A stretch of DNA of 64,000 nucleotides from Vesta saturnalis (lineage: Eukaryota > Arthropoda > Insecta > Coleoptera > Lampyridae), in the NCBI GenBank assembly GCA_036346205.1, contig JARFJB010001166.1:11765001-11829000 (forward strand). The letters run 5' to 3'. Below the pieces are notes generated by a model. The model was not told the DNA's origin. It did not search any database and saw only the letters and a list, made by a program, of their open reading frames with translations. How positions within the stretch are numbered: the stretch's first letter is position 1; every line of letters starts with the position of its first letter. Made by a program: the position numbers and the translations under genes. This document shows, one piece after another, positions 46,195 to 56,223 of the stretch.

Positions 46195-49100
46195 CTCTCT
46201 ATTCAGCATCATTCGTCCACATGTGAACATATGCCTCCCCCATTTCTTTCCATTTCTCTCTGTCCTGTGCCTTACTTATCCATCTTTTTCCTGCGATCTT
46301 TCGTATGTCATCGTACCATCGCATTAAAGGGCGTCCAACACTTCTCCTGCCTTCTCTAGGTCTCCACTCAGTTGTTCTCATTGTCCACCTTCCTGTATCC
46401 ATACGAGCTATGTGACCTGCCCATCTCCATTTGTTTCTTGCCAGTGTCTCTGCTATATCTTTCATTTTTGTTTTGCCTCTGATCCAATCCATGGATTTTT
46501 TATCTTTTAATGTGATATTAAGTATAGCTCTCTCCATATGCCGTTGTGTCACTTGAAGTTTATGTATAATTTTCTTTGTATATGCCCATGTTTCTGTGCC
46601 ATACGTAAGCACTGGGAAAACACATTGTTCCAATACCTTTGTCTTCATGGCTATGGTAATGTATTTGTTCTTGTTTTTCAGAATGTGACTTAGTTTCCCA
46701 AATGCTGTCCACGCCAGCCTAACTCGCCTTTTCAGATCAGCTTTTTGTAGCTCTTTAATACTTATTTTTTGACCTAGGTATATATATTCTTCCACCTCTT
46801 CTATTCTTTCTTCATTTATTGTAATTTCGTCAAACTGTTCCCCTCCATTTTGGGTTCGTCTCATTATTTTTGTTTTCTCTATATTCAATGTCAGGCCTAT
46901 TTTCTCTGATTTTTCTTTTAGTTCCATGAGCATTTCTTCTAAATCATCTGGATTGTTAGCTACTAATATTATGTCGTCCGCGTATCTTAAATTGGTTAAT
47001 CTTTGTCCATCAATATTTATTCCGCGGTTTTCCCATCTCAGCTTTTTAAAGATATCCTCCATTGCCAGTGTAAACAGTTTGGGCGAGATCGTATCCCCTT
47101 GTCTTATACCTTTCTGCATCTTTATCGGTTTTGTGTTATTGTGTAATTTTATCGTGCTAGTTGCTTCGCTATATATATTTTTTATTAAATCAATGTATCT
47201 AGAGTCAACCCTGCCGTTCTCTAATGAGTTAATGATTGCCCATATTTCCAGTGAATCAAAGGCTTTATTAAAGTCTATAAACGCCATATGAAGATCTAAG
47301 TTATATTCTTGTGTTTTCTCAATTACATTTCTAATCGTTTGTATATGATCTATGGTGCTATAGTTTTTTCTAAAACCCGCTTGTTCCGGGGGCTGGTAAA
47401 AGTCTAATTTGTTTGTTAATCTGTTGGTTATTATTTTTGATAGCAATTTGTACATTTGACACAACAGGCTTATAGGTCTGTAATTTTTTTAAAATATTTC
47501 TATTTCCTTTCTTGTATATTAGAACTATCACTGCGTTGTTCCATTCTTTAGGGATTTTTCTCTCGTTTATACATTTATTTAGTAATATCTTCAGACTTCT
47601 TATTAATTCTTCGCCTCCATATTTTATCAGTTCTGGTATTATACCGTCTTCTCCTGGCGCCCGATTATTTTTCATATCTGCAATGGCTTTCTTGATTTCT
47701 TCAGCTTCGATTTCCGGAATTTCTTCTGATCCCACATTTTGTATGGTTTTATCGGTTTTTCCCCTTCTTTCCATTTGGTTTAGCTACTTTAGATTTGTAG
47801 AGGTGTTCATAGAATGTTTCGGCTGTGTTCAGTATTTCTTGTCTGTCATATATTATAGTGCCGTCTTCTTTCTGTATTTGGTTCATCACTTTTGTGTCTC
47901 TGTGCAATTGTCTTCTCAGCACCCTCAAGCTTTTATTCTCCTCAATAGTCCTTTTTATCATATTATCATTATATTTTGTTAAATCTTGTCTGATATGCTT
48001 CCTTATGGTTTTATTCAATTCAGCATACTCCACTGTCATTCTTTTCCCTCTTTTGCTAGCTCAGCTCTCTTATTTATTAAGATTTTTGTCGTCTTGTTTA
48101 TTTTAGAAGTATTTTTGCTGTCATTTGGATATTTTGCTGTTTTATTTCCTGCATTTAAGATTGCACATTTTATTTTAGTATTTACTGTATCTAGTGTATC
48201 TTGTTCTCTTATTTTACTATACCATAAGTTTCGCCTTAACTCGTCTTGGTATTTACCCGCTTCATTTTTGAGGATATCTTTGTCTATTTGTTGTTTACTC
48301 TTTTGACCAGCTTTCTTCGTTCTTCGCATTGTTTTAACTGTACTGTTGCTCTTACTAGCCTGTGGTTACTTCCTGTGGGATGTTGGTTCAACACTGTTAC
48401 ATCATTAACTAAATGCTTGTGCGACGCTATTATAAAGTCGTACTCACTCCTGGTTTGTCTATCTGGACTTATCCATGTCCATTTCCTATTCTGTTTCTTT
48501 TTGTAATGGGTATTCATTATAAATAGTCTCCTACTCTCCGCATAATTGACTAACGTGCGTCCTCTTTTGTTCCTTTTGCCTATTCCATACTTTCCCACTG
48601 CAACTTCCTGGTCTTCCTTCTTTCCAACTCTTGCATTGAAGTCGCCACTTATAAAATAATGGTGCACCTTGTTGAGTTGTATGGCCTTCGTCAAGTCGTC
48701 ATAAAAGTTCTCGACCTCTTCGTCATCTCGTGTTGAGGTGGGGGCATATACTTGGATGATTTTAATCTGATATCTTTGAGTAATTTGTATTATAACGTAT
48801 GCGACCCTCGGTGATATGCATCGCATCTCTCGTATTTTACTGACGATTCTCTTATGTATTATAAACCCTACACCAGCTATATTACTGTGATTTTCGATTA
48901 TGCTTTGGCTATGATAAAATGTATGTCCTGAGTTTAGTATACTGCATACTTCTACTTTACGTCTAATTTCGCATAACCCTATTATATCCCACTTTATATT
49001 CTGGATTTCTTCTTCAAGTTCTAGTAGTTTTTCATCTGTTCTTAGGGTGTTTACGTTGTAGGTCGCAATGATCATTTTATTTTTGGTTGTACTGTGGTTT

Positions 49101-49300
49101 TTGTTCTGTATATTTTTTCTTCTTGTCGAATTTTCGCCCTCCCCAGAATCCGTAGGGCAGACTACCGTAGTAGTGTGGGATTGTGAACTGGATGTTCTAC
49201 CCACCTGGGGTACATTATTTTTAAAACTCGGCATTTCATTTAGAAGTGAAAATTGGGGGGTTTTAGGCCGTGAATTATTACTTATCATCAATTGTGCAGT
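46195..49300 (-). mobile_element. RTE-type LINE, near full length
   Basis: The minus-strand element has an endonuclease from 49291 and an RT ending at 46199, about 3.1 kb in all. This is the usual RTE size. Its 3' end lies close to gaatgatgctgaatagagag. It sits inside the long-TIR element. It is the best preserved LINE in the window, with three or four single-base shifts. Confidence 0.88.
46199..49291 (-). pseudogene. RTE endonuclease-reverse transcriptase, about four frameshifts
   Basis: From 49291 the first frame (335 codons) gives KMIIATYNVNTLRTDEKLLE, WDIIGLCEIRRK, IIQVYAPTS, YFISGDFNARVGKKED and PTGSNHRLVRATVQL, a complete AP endonuclease with D..AR and the SNHR motif. Frameshifts near 48310, 48037, 47760 and 47420 separate the linker (AELNKTIRKHIRQDLTKYN), the RT entry (IKKAIADMKNNRAPGEDGII, WNNAVIVLIYKKGN) and the main RT frame. 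That frame has FIDFNKAFDSLEIW (first Asp), GIRQGDTISPKLFTLAMEDI and TNLRYADDIILVA (YADD), then EEYIYLGQKIS and the C-terminal WAGHIARMDTGRW..GRPLMRWYDDI. It ends in TNDAE at 46199. Catalytic residues of both domains are intact; only the shifts break it. Confidence 0.9.
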
Positions 49301-49311
49301 AACTGTAAAAA

Positions 49312-49515
49312 ATGGCAGACTACTCTTTTGTTTATGCAGTACCTATTGATAATATTCAACAATTAGAGCAACGTGTCGCCTATGCTTGCGAAGAGATAAG
49401 AAATAAAGAAGGGATTTTTGAATCTGTAAGAAACTCAATGAGAAATAGGGTAGCAAAATGTATTGAAGCGGACGGAGCCCACGTAGAACACTTTTTGCAT
49501 TTGTTTTTCATTTAA
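49312..49515 (+). pseudogene. C-terminal remnant of DUF4817-type transposase
   Basis: DYSFVYAVPIDNIQQLEQRV, then ACEEIRNKEGIFESVRNSMR and NRVAKCIEADGAHVEHFL end at 49515. This resembles the last helix-rich segment of DUF4817/DDE transposases (FVY..P....EEL..RI..A...IR..PGIF..VR.S...R...CI...G.HFEHLL). The ATG at 49312 is not the true start. The catalytic part is absent between 46195 and 49312. It ties the 45435-49976 element to the same superfamily as the elements at 1044, 11421 and 62213. Confidence 0.7.
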
Positions 49516-50289
49516 TTAGTAGTTATTTGTATTTGTATACTTTCAGTTTTCTCGAAATTGTGTACCTACTGTTAATAAATTGTTAAAACTTTAGAGCTGT
49601 TAACCAAGAGTACCTTTTTGGTAGAGAAAATAAAGGCGGTTCTAAGGCGCTCCTTGAAATTGCATTTATTTCAGTGGGGTAGAAAGTAGGGGGATCGAAA
49701 CCCTCAAAATACCGAAAATCCACGCCACTGAATTTTCAAAAAACTATTTTACGGTGAAAATAAGGGACTTAATGAGCACAAATTGTGTATGAGAGCTGAA
49801 CATCCTATTTCAAACGGTTCTCGAGATGTCCAAAAAATGAAAAAAAAATTCAACTTTGACCCCCTGTATATTGAAAACGGTACGTCAGGGCATATAAGTT
49901 CATAGGAAAAAAAAGTCTTATTTTTTCATGTAGAATCATCTCCTTCTCTAGGTACATGCTATTTCCGGGCACCCGGTATATATTTATTGTTGCCTAATAT
50001 ACATGCAACAGAATTTAGATAAATTTGTTACCTACTTAGATCAACACATGTATAACACCAGATCAAGTAATGACATTAATATACCCTTTATACCCATCAC
50101 TAAAAGTCGTTTGTCAGTTAACTGTTATGCTCCAAAGTTTTATATGTATTTCAGTACGAACTCTGCAAATGAATAAATTCAAAAGTGTGGTTGATATTAT
50201 TTTGTTTGTCTACTGATAGTATGTGTTCTAAATTGTAAGCTACTTGGCAATGACATGAATAAAAATGATTATGATTATGATTAATTATT

Positions 50290-50745
50290 AGGTCTAGCCT
50301 CGGAAAACGACTACAGAAGTAGAATGAACCATGAAATAGCACGGTAGAGAGAAGTGGACATAGTGAGGAAAATAAAACAGCAGAGGGTGAAATGGCGTAG
50401 TCATGTGTTAAGGGCAGACCAACAGGAAATGGCGAGATTAGTAATGAACTGGGTGCCAGCTGGAAGGGAAAACAAGGAAGACCAAAGTCGAGATGAGTGG
50501 ACCAAGTGAAACATGATTTACAAAAGTTAGGAATTGGAATGGATGAGATAAAGAAGGTCAGGGTTAGTAAAAGTGTGGAGCATAATAAGATAACAAAGAG
50601 AATGAAAGTTGGACCGGGACTGATCTCCCCAAAAGGATCTGGAAAGCTTCCTTTGAAGCGGCATAACCCCAGGTGTGACCCTATTCCTGTCTTCTCTTTA
50701 TGTGACAATTATTCTTATATTCTACTAATTGTTATTTTACCCAGC
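50290..50745 (+). pseudogene. 3' end of another RTE-like LINE
   Basis: REVDIVRKIKQQRVKWRSHV, LRADQQEMARLVMNWVPAGR and DEWTK match the C-terminal IKRQRLRWLGHVxRM..GRPK.RW.D segment that follows RT in RTE-like LINEs. After a shift, KHDLQKLGIGMDEIKKV continues it. Everything upstream is absent. It immediately follows the tail of the CR1-like LINE. Confidence 0.7.
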
Positions 50746-50822
50746 TAATGACTCTGAAAGTATGTCCATTAAGATTTATGTAAGAAGTGTGCAAGATAAC
50801 TATTTAATAATAATACAACAAA

Positions 50823-50828
50823 TTTATT
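50823..50828 (-). terminator. Candidate poly(A) signal of the TAK1 gene
   Basis: tttatt on the plus strand is AATAAA on the minus strand, about 145 bp beyond the TAK1 stop codon at 50972-50974. Confidence 0.45.
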
Positions 50829-50971
50829 AATCATATAAACATAATATATAGAACTAAAACTCGTCATATTAAAAGATATTCATCTTATTTACATAGTGTT
50901 TTTATAACTAGATTCATTAATATTATCAAAATCGCAGCACTGAATTAATTATAGGTAATTTAAAAACAAAA

Positions 50972-52395
50972 TTAAAGTTCACTTTCACCACCTCTCGGCA
51001 CTAACACCCATCCATCGGATGGCGGTCGGCCAATATTGGCTGTAAGTAACTCTTTTTGTTTTTCTAAACTTCTCTTAAGCAATATTAAAGCTTGTTTTTC
51101 ACTTTGTAATTGTTCTATAGTTTTTCTTTGTCTTTGTTGTTCTAAACCTTGTGTTTCTTGTAATTTCGTCTTCCGTTGTGATAAATACGCTAATTCTGTT
51201 TGAACCTTAAAAGATGATAAGTATAAATTTTAGCTTCGTTACAAATGGTAGTCTTACTTAAGATATTCTTGAGCTAATTGTTTATGTTCATCAAATAACG
51301 TAATTGAATTAGGATCATTTAAATCGGGAGTGGCTGGACGAAGATGGGGATCCAATAGTAGATACATGTTGTCGAGATCTGGATCGGGAGAACCTTGCCC
51401 TTCAGATGGTATAGAATTTTGTACTTCTGTTTGTACGGTATTTCTACTACCTACAATAAAATATACGATTAAATCATTCTGTTAAATAAGTGTTAAATTT
51501 ATTATATTTAAAATACAAAATTAATAAATTCTGGAATACACAGTGTCACACGTCTACACAAAAGCTCACCATTAGAAAATGAATAAGTGAACTTTTTCAC
51601 ATTACATCCCTTTCGTAGAGTTGACTTTGAAAACTAGCTTTGCCAAAAGCCGCAATGTATGTTTTAAAAATAAGAGTGTACATATTGGCAGACATAAAAA
51701 TTTGTGCAATGTAACATTGAGACTATTGTAATGAATATGTGTGCGTTTTCAAACTCTGTTTTAAAACCCAAGAATGGGGTAACATAACTTTTCCATTTCT
51801 TATGTTTGTGTTATGTTAAAAAAATGACGATTCAAATAAGAATGAATACCATTGTTTTTTTTAACTAAAACTTTTGCGTTAAATAAATATAAACAGAATT
51901 TAAAAATATCTCTTTGAAGTATGAGTACAATGTACTTTGTGGATAAATAATTCTGTGTGATAGTTAAGACTAATTGTAATTCTTTGTTACTGTAGATATT
52001 TAGAGCACAAGGAAATGATTTGGAGTCAATCGGACAAAATATATAAACAAAATAAAAAATCGAGGAAACAGATTCTGTTCTGAAATGTACTTGGCGCAAT
52101 ACCAAAACGGCATTTTAAATCATTCTTCCGTATTTACTTTAAGAAATAAATTTACAAATCCGTTAAAGACCGCGTGACATAATAAGGAAGAGACACATTT
52201 GCAGATTAACTACACATTTTATTAATATACTTTTCAATGTCGTGATCTAGAATAGCAATACAAATAAATGAAGACACAAACACGGAAATGTTCATACCTA
52301 TATGTGTAGTATTTTCGTTAAAAATAATCCAACTCTTATGAGTTTCGTGAGTCGTTATAACACCAGCAGTAGGACAATCGCACATTGTAAATTTT
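50972..52395 (-). CDS. Tak1: TAK1 (MAP3K7) homologue, C-terminal exons (partial gene)
   Basis: Three minus-strand exons are proposed: 52395-52298, 51450-51258 and 51205-50972 (stop 50972-50974). The middle exon reads PDPDLDNMYLLLDPHLRPAT and ITLFDEHKQLAQEYLK. The last begins VQTELAYLSQRKTKLQETQG and continues as a coiled coil to GWVLVPRGGESEL. This matches the C-terminal TAB2/TAB3-binding region of TAK1 (MYL.LD..L.P..P......FE.H..+AQEY+KVQTE+A.L.QRK). TAK1 is the MAP3K of Imd/NF-kB and JNK signalling. The 52298-52395 exon (MCDCPTAGVITTHETHKSW) is less certain, but its one-base overhang completes a Gly codon with the next exon. The 52-bp intron 51206-51257 has GT/AG ends, but the phases disagree by one base (see findings). 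The kinase exons are outside the window. Confidence 0.8.
51206..51257 (-). other. 52-bp intron of TAK1 with a one-base phase discrepancy
   Basis: The donor reads cttaa|gtaagac and the acceptor cttttaag|gttcaaac. The upstream exon leaves two bases (aa) and the downstream exon is in frame only if one more g is supplied. The family has Lys-Val here, so one G appears to be missing at the joint. Confidence 0.7.
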
Positions 52396-52457
52396 CTAAT
52401 TAAATGCATTCAATTATGTCATTGCAACACTAGTTGTCACTACAAAAAAAAAAAAAA

Positions 52458-52622
52458 ATGAGCGCCACCAATTTTTCAAAAAACAACGTCACGGAAAGGG
52501 TTTTCTCAAAACCGAGCTCAAAGAAGACGGATGCGATAACTGAAAATGTTATAGAAAACACAAGCTCTGGGGGAGATCTCCCGGACATGCGTAAAGAGTT
52601 CCGTCATGCAGCTGCGAAATAA
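52458..52622 (+). CDS. Small ORF of unknown nature
   Basis: After a run of 17 A, ATG at 52458 opens a 54-codon frame, MSATNFSKNNVTERVFSKPS to DMRKEFRHAAAK. It is hydrophilic and has no recognisable domain. It lies 63 bp from the start of the presumed TAK1 exon, in the opposite direction. It could be a chance frame or the 5' part of the repeat that follows at 53107. Not recognised. Confidence 0.2.
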   Translation: MSATNFSKNNVTERVFSKPSSKKTDAITENVIENTSSGGDLPDMRKEFRHAAAK

Positions 52623-52639
52623 ATTAAAAAGAAAGCTTA

Positions 52640-53105
52640 AAATATGAAAATCGAAATCTTTTCATCGATAGAAAGTTCAAAAAACCTTTCGCGCGTTTTT
52701 AACAAATTGGCTTTTTCAAGAACACTGCGCAGAGTCGTATTATTCACGCGGGAAAGTTTCTAAAACTTCACTTAAAACTAGTCCAAAAAAATTTGTTACG
52801 GAAAGAATTTACTTATAAGTCCTCTGACAATCACATAAAAAGTGAAGTAATTAGAAAACTTAACAGTACGGTTCTGTTTGTATACTAAAAAACATAAAAG
52901 CTAACCCCACCGCAACCAAACAAACTGAACTAAATTCGTGTGTGTGAGTCATTTTTCTAAAAACAGATACCAAACCATGATTCGGTACTACAGAATGCCT
53001 CTATATATAAATTCTATCCGTGGAAAAACGTGAACACGTTAGACGAAGCACGAATACAAGAGATCAAGACAATTTTTAACGAGTTCAAAAAACCTTCAAA
53101 GTGTG
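52640..53105. other. Unassigned stretch
   Basis: No gene, TIR or repeat was recognised here. Confidence 0.4.
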
Positions 53106-53106
53106 C

Positions 53107-53766
53107 AACCGCAAATCAATAACCCATAATTACGAAAAAAGGATTTGCAAAAGTACAATTATGGAAAATTTTCCCTAATTACTCACAAGACATTCCTAAA
53201 TTTAGTACAGTACTTCCGGGTTCGCAAATGCAAACACTTAACACTAGTCAAATTTTACAATTTTTTTAAAATTAATTAATTGGCAAATTTATGAGTTTAA
53301 ATTTAACCGGAACTGGCGTCAATTTCGTTTATTTTATTACACCGTTAAAAAAAACTATAAAAATTTTAATGATTGAAAACTTCAAGGTAGAGTATATAAA
53401 ACTAAACTTTTTGAAGCACGCTGTATGTTTTCATTGCTTTTTCAGAACCCATTACACCGCTACTTCATATTTTTTATTAACCTTAAAACGAATATTTATT
53501 TTTTTAATTTAAAAATTACAAGGTATGCCCGGTGTTCAATGTAGAATGGAATAAATTATGTAGGATATGAAAATGTAAATTTTTTGGGTTTTTTAATGGT
53601 GTATGTTAAATGATACAATCTAAACGTTTCGATAACACTTACAGTTATCTTCGTCAGCAGTAATATTATCTATTAAAATTGTTAGAGATGTTGAAACAAT
53701 TGTAAGATCAATATTTTAGATTGTGAATCTTAAGTATAAAGAGATCCATTATGATTGACACCCTTA
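53107..53766 (+). repeat. Repeat R, copy 1
   Basis: This block of about 650 bp is nearly identical to 60073-60715. It begins taattacgaaaaaa and ends gattgacaccctta. Its first part encodes NYSQDIPKFSTVLPGSQMQT, then LNTSQILQFF and a stop, which looks like the C-terminus of an unknown protein. The later part contains a hammerhead-like motif on the minus strand (53625-53657). It is cut on the right by piggyBac-3. Confidence 0.85.
53625..53657 (-). ncRNA. Hammerhead-like motif in repeat R copy 1 (tentative)
   Basis: On the minus strand CTGACGA is followed by agataac-tgtaagt-gttatc and GAAACG. That resembles a hammerhead core (CUGANGA, stem II, GAAA) with a 6-bp GATAAC/GTTATC stem, but with one extra A after the first core. 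No stems I and III were found. The same motif is in copy 2 at 60574-60606. Confidence 0.25.
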
Positions 53767-53834
53767 TTTAACCCTAGATTACTAACCTTATTTTGGACTT
53801 CCGCAAATACTGACCATTCGTCACGATCCCTTAA

Positions 53835-56102
53835 CCCTGGGTTAGGCGCGCTATATAATGTACCGTGGTTAGGCGCGTGGGGGACAAGTGTCACCCATTT
53901 TTAAATGGCCATAGTTTGGTAAAAAAAATATTTAAAAAAAAATGCAAACAACAATGGACGCACTCCAATTAATTAAACAGAGTTTTATTCAAAAAGTACA
54001 AAAATTATTTCCATTAAGAAAAATACAAACATTAAAAATACGGAAAATACTTAGTTTTCTAGGCACTGGCTACAAATATCTTTTAAATGGTCAACACAGG
54101 CCCACTTGTGGCACTTTACACACCATTTTCGGGTTGTTCGGTCCCGTGCACGTCCACATTCATAACATCGCCCACGTGATGATGTCCTTGGCGCTTCCGG
54201 AAGTTCAGGTGCTGGAGCTTTCACTAATAACTTTGCACGCCTACGGATTTCTCTTGGAAGGACCTCAATGGTATATCGACGTAAAATTTGTGATTTTATG
54301 AGTTCCCAGCTGATTTTTTTTATGAAATCAACTCTTCTCACCTTCTTTTCTAATGCTGCATTATGACAATTATAAATACATAGGGAATTTATGGCCGCTA
54401 TATTCAAAATATCGTAGAAGAGCACCATCGGCCATCTTCTTGTATTGCGTGCAACGTTGTTCTTTTCGCAAAGCTGATCTACAAGATCAACGCCTACTTT
54501 CGACATGTTATAGAAGGTCACGATCTCCAGTTTCTGATTTTCTTCAGTCGAAATATCTATTGCGCCATCAAAGTGCATACTAGATAATAATAGCACAACT
54601 GCTGATGGCTTGGTATAGTAAGACACTATTGTACAGTCATTTTGAAATCCGAATATAGACGTTCGTGGCGTTCTATCTTTTCTTGGTAACAACTCTTTTG
54701 GTACTTCTCTTCGGTTTTTGCGAATTGTTCCAACATATGTTAGATTTTTCTGCTTCAACTTTTTTACTAATGATAAACTGGTGAACCAATTATCACCGGT
54801 GATATTCCTGTTTGTATTCTGTACCGGCTCTGTCAAGCGTAAAACAATGTCTTCTGCTGAATTACTTACACGGTACGGTCCGTCAGGCTGTCTTCCAACA
54901 TATGGTTCCAGATTGAGAGTATAGGCTGTACGGCTATCAATCAACGCGAAAACTTTCAAGCCATACCTTGCAGGTTTGCTGGGTATATATTGGCGAAATT
55001 GGCACCTGCCTCTAAAAGCTAGCAATTGCTCATCGACGGTTAGATATTCTCCAGGTGTATAGTATTTTGACAATTGTTAGTGAATATAGTCATTACTTCC
55101 CTAATAGGGGCTAATTTGTCAATGTCTCGCCTCTGTAATCTGTCATTGATATCATCGAATCGAATACATCGCAGCAAAAATCTAAAACGTTTTTCGCTCA
55201 TCGATAAATAACACGATTCTAGACCATTCCCAGTCGAATTATCCCACAAGAGCCTATCAGGAGGAGAAGCCCAAGGAAAGCTTTCAGCTCAACAATATCC
55301 GTATGTCTCGCATCTCTTTCACGAGAAAAATTGTCTTTCACTGTATCTATGAATGTGTTTGTACAAGTAGTTATAATCCTCAGAATGGCGTCATCAAAAA
55401 ATAAGTCAAAAATGTCGATTTCATTTTTTGTTTCTCGGGCTTTGTCTTTCGGTCCAGGTAAGTGAGTAATAATATTACAAGCTCTGGTTCTAATATTGGA
55501 TGGTTGTCGAGGATGTTTCTGCCATCTTGTTATACCATCTTTAGCGACAAAACAAAGTCCATCTACATGGTCATTATTTGCAGTGTCATCTTCAGATTCT
55601 GAAACGCTGACGCCCAGTTCAGAATTTGTGTCTGCTGTATTTTCTTCGATACAGTCTTCTTCGTCATGGTCGCTGTTGTCATCGGGTGACTCATTACCGC
55701 TTTCATCGCCGCTAAGAAGGTCATACCATTCCATCCATTTGTTTGGATCTTTGCTGTACTCGATTTATCGTTTTTTTCAGTTCAGACATTTTACAATTTT
55801 TTCGGAAACTATAACAATCCATGTGAAAAAATGTTGAAAAAATAATAAAGTTAATAATATATACCTGCTTGCCAATAGTAACGTAGTTAGTCATGCGGGT
55901 GACAAATGTCAACCAGTGGAAAATATGCGACAACAATAACACTACCACGTTGAATCAAACACAACTGACAAGCATAAACTACTAATCCTATATAAATAGG
56001 AAGGTACATGGGAGGGGGTGTCACAGAACCGCACCAATGAAATGGAATGGCCGGAAGTATTGGCATGGTTGACCCCTGTCACCCGCGCGACTAACGTAGG
56101 GT
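53835..56102 (-). mobile_element. piggyBac-2, nested, 2.27 kb
   Basis: TTAA at 53831-53834 and 56103-56106 flanks ends that read ccctgggttaggcgcg (left) and ccctacgttagtcgcg (right, reversed). Inner repeats of gggtgacaggtgtcaacc type are seen on both sides (ggggacaagtgtcaccc at 53880 and ggttgacccctgtcaccc at 56068). The minus-strand transposase is at 54051-55789. Confidence 0.93.
54051..55789 (-). pseudogene. piggyBac-2 transposase, about three frameshifts
   Basis: The likely original start is the ATG complement at 55789 (MSELKKTINRVQQRSKQ). A shift leads to MEWYDLLSGDESGN at 55734 and an acidic N-terminus. IFDLFFDDAILRIITTCTNT and DIVELKAFLGLLLLIG are conserved piggyBac segments. Frame changes lie near 55235 and 55060. 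The catalytic region reads YLTVDEQLLAFRGRCQFRQY (first Asp), NITGDNWFTSLSLVKKL (second Asp) and KVGVDLVDQL (third Asp). The C-terminal cysteine-rich domain CYECGRARDRTTRKWCVKCH..CSQC ends at 54051. The catalytic set is complete, but the frame is broken. Confidence 0.9.
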
Positions 56103-56223
56103 TAATCTGATAGCAATAAAAAATTGTGAATACAATTTTATTGCAAACTGTTACATGGGGGCATTTTATTGAAGTATAAAGGACTTAAAATAGTAATAAA
56201 AAAAGAACAACTATTTTTCAGCA

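Larger units (their letters stand above)
45435..49976 (+). mobile_element. Long-TIR DUF4817-type DNA transposon containing an RTE LINE
   Basis: The left end gggtgcccggaaatagtatg (45435, after TA 45433-45434) pairs with the right end read in reverse, ccgggtgcccggaaatagca (from 49976, before TA 49977-49978). The arms match for about 420 bp (45435-45850 against 49560-49976), for example ggtcaaagttgaatattttt and gagcacaaattgtg. The remnant coding piece at 49312-49515 fits the end of a DUF4817-type transposase. Most of the transposase is missing, apparently replaced around the LINE insertion. Confidence 0.88.
44490..50285 (+). mobile_element. CR1/Jockey-like LINE, split by a DNA transposon
   Basis: The left part (44490-45434) encodes RT. 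The right part (49977-50285) encodes the C-terminal stretch CCLIYMQQNLDKF, QHMYNTRSSNDINIPF and YAPKFYMYF, then an atgattatgattatgattaat tail. The two parts are one LINE divided by the element at 45435-49976. An internal deletion joins WFNSELR (linker before RT) directly to the finger region near 44600. Confidence 0.85.

Noticed and set aside
50151..50708. 185-codon minus-strand frame that looks hydrophobic
   Set aside because: It is the complement of the RTE-like 3' fragment (RVKWRSHVLRADQQEM) and of the CR1-like LINE tail. No independent support.
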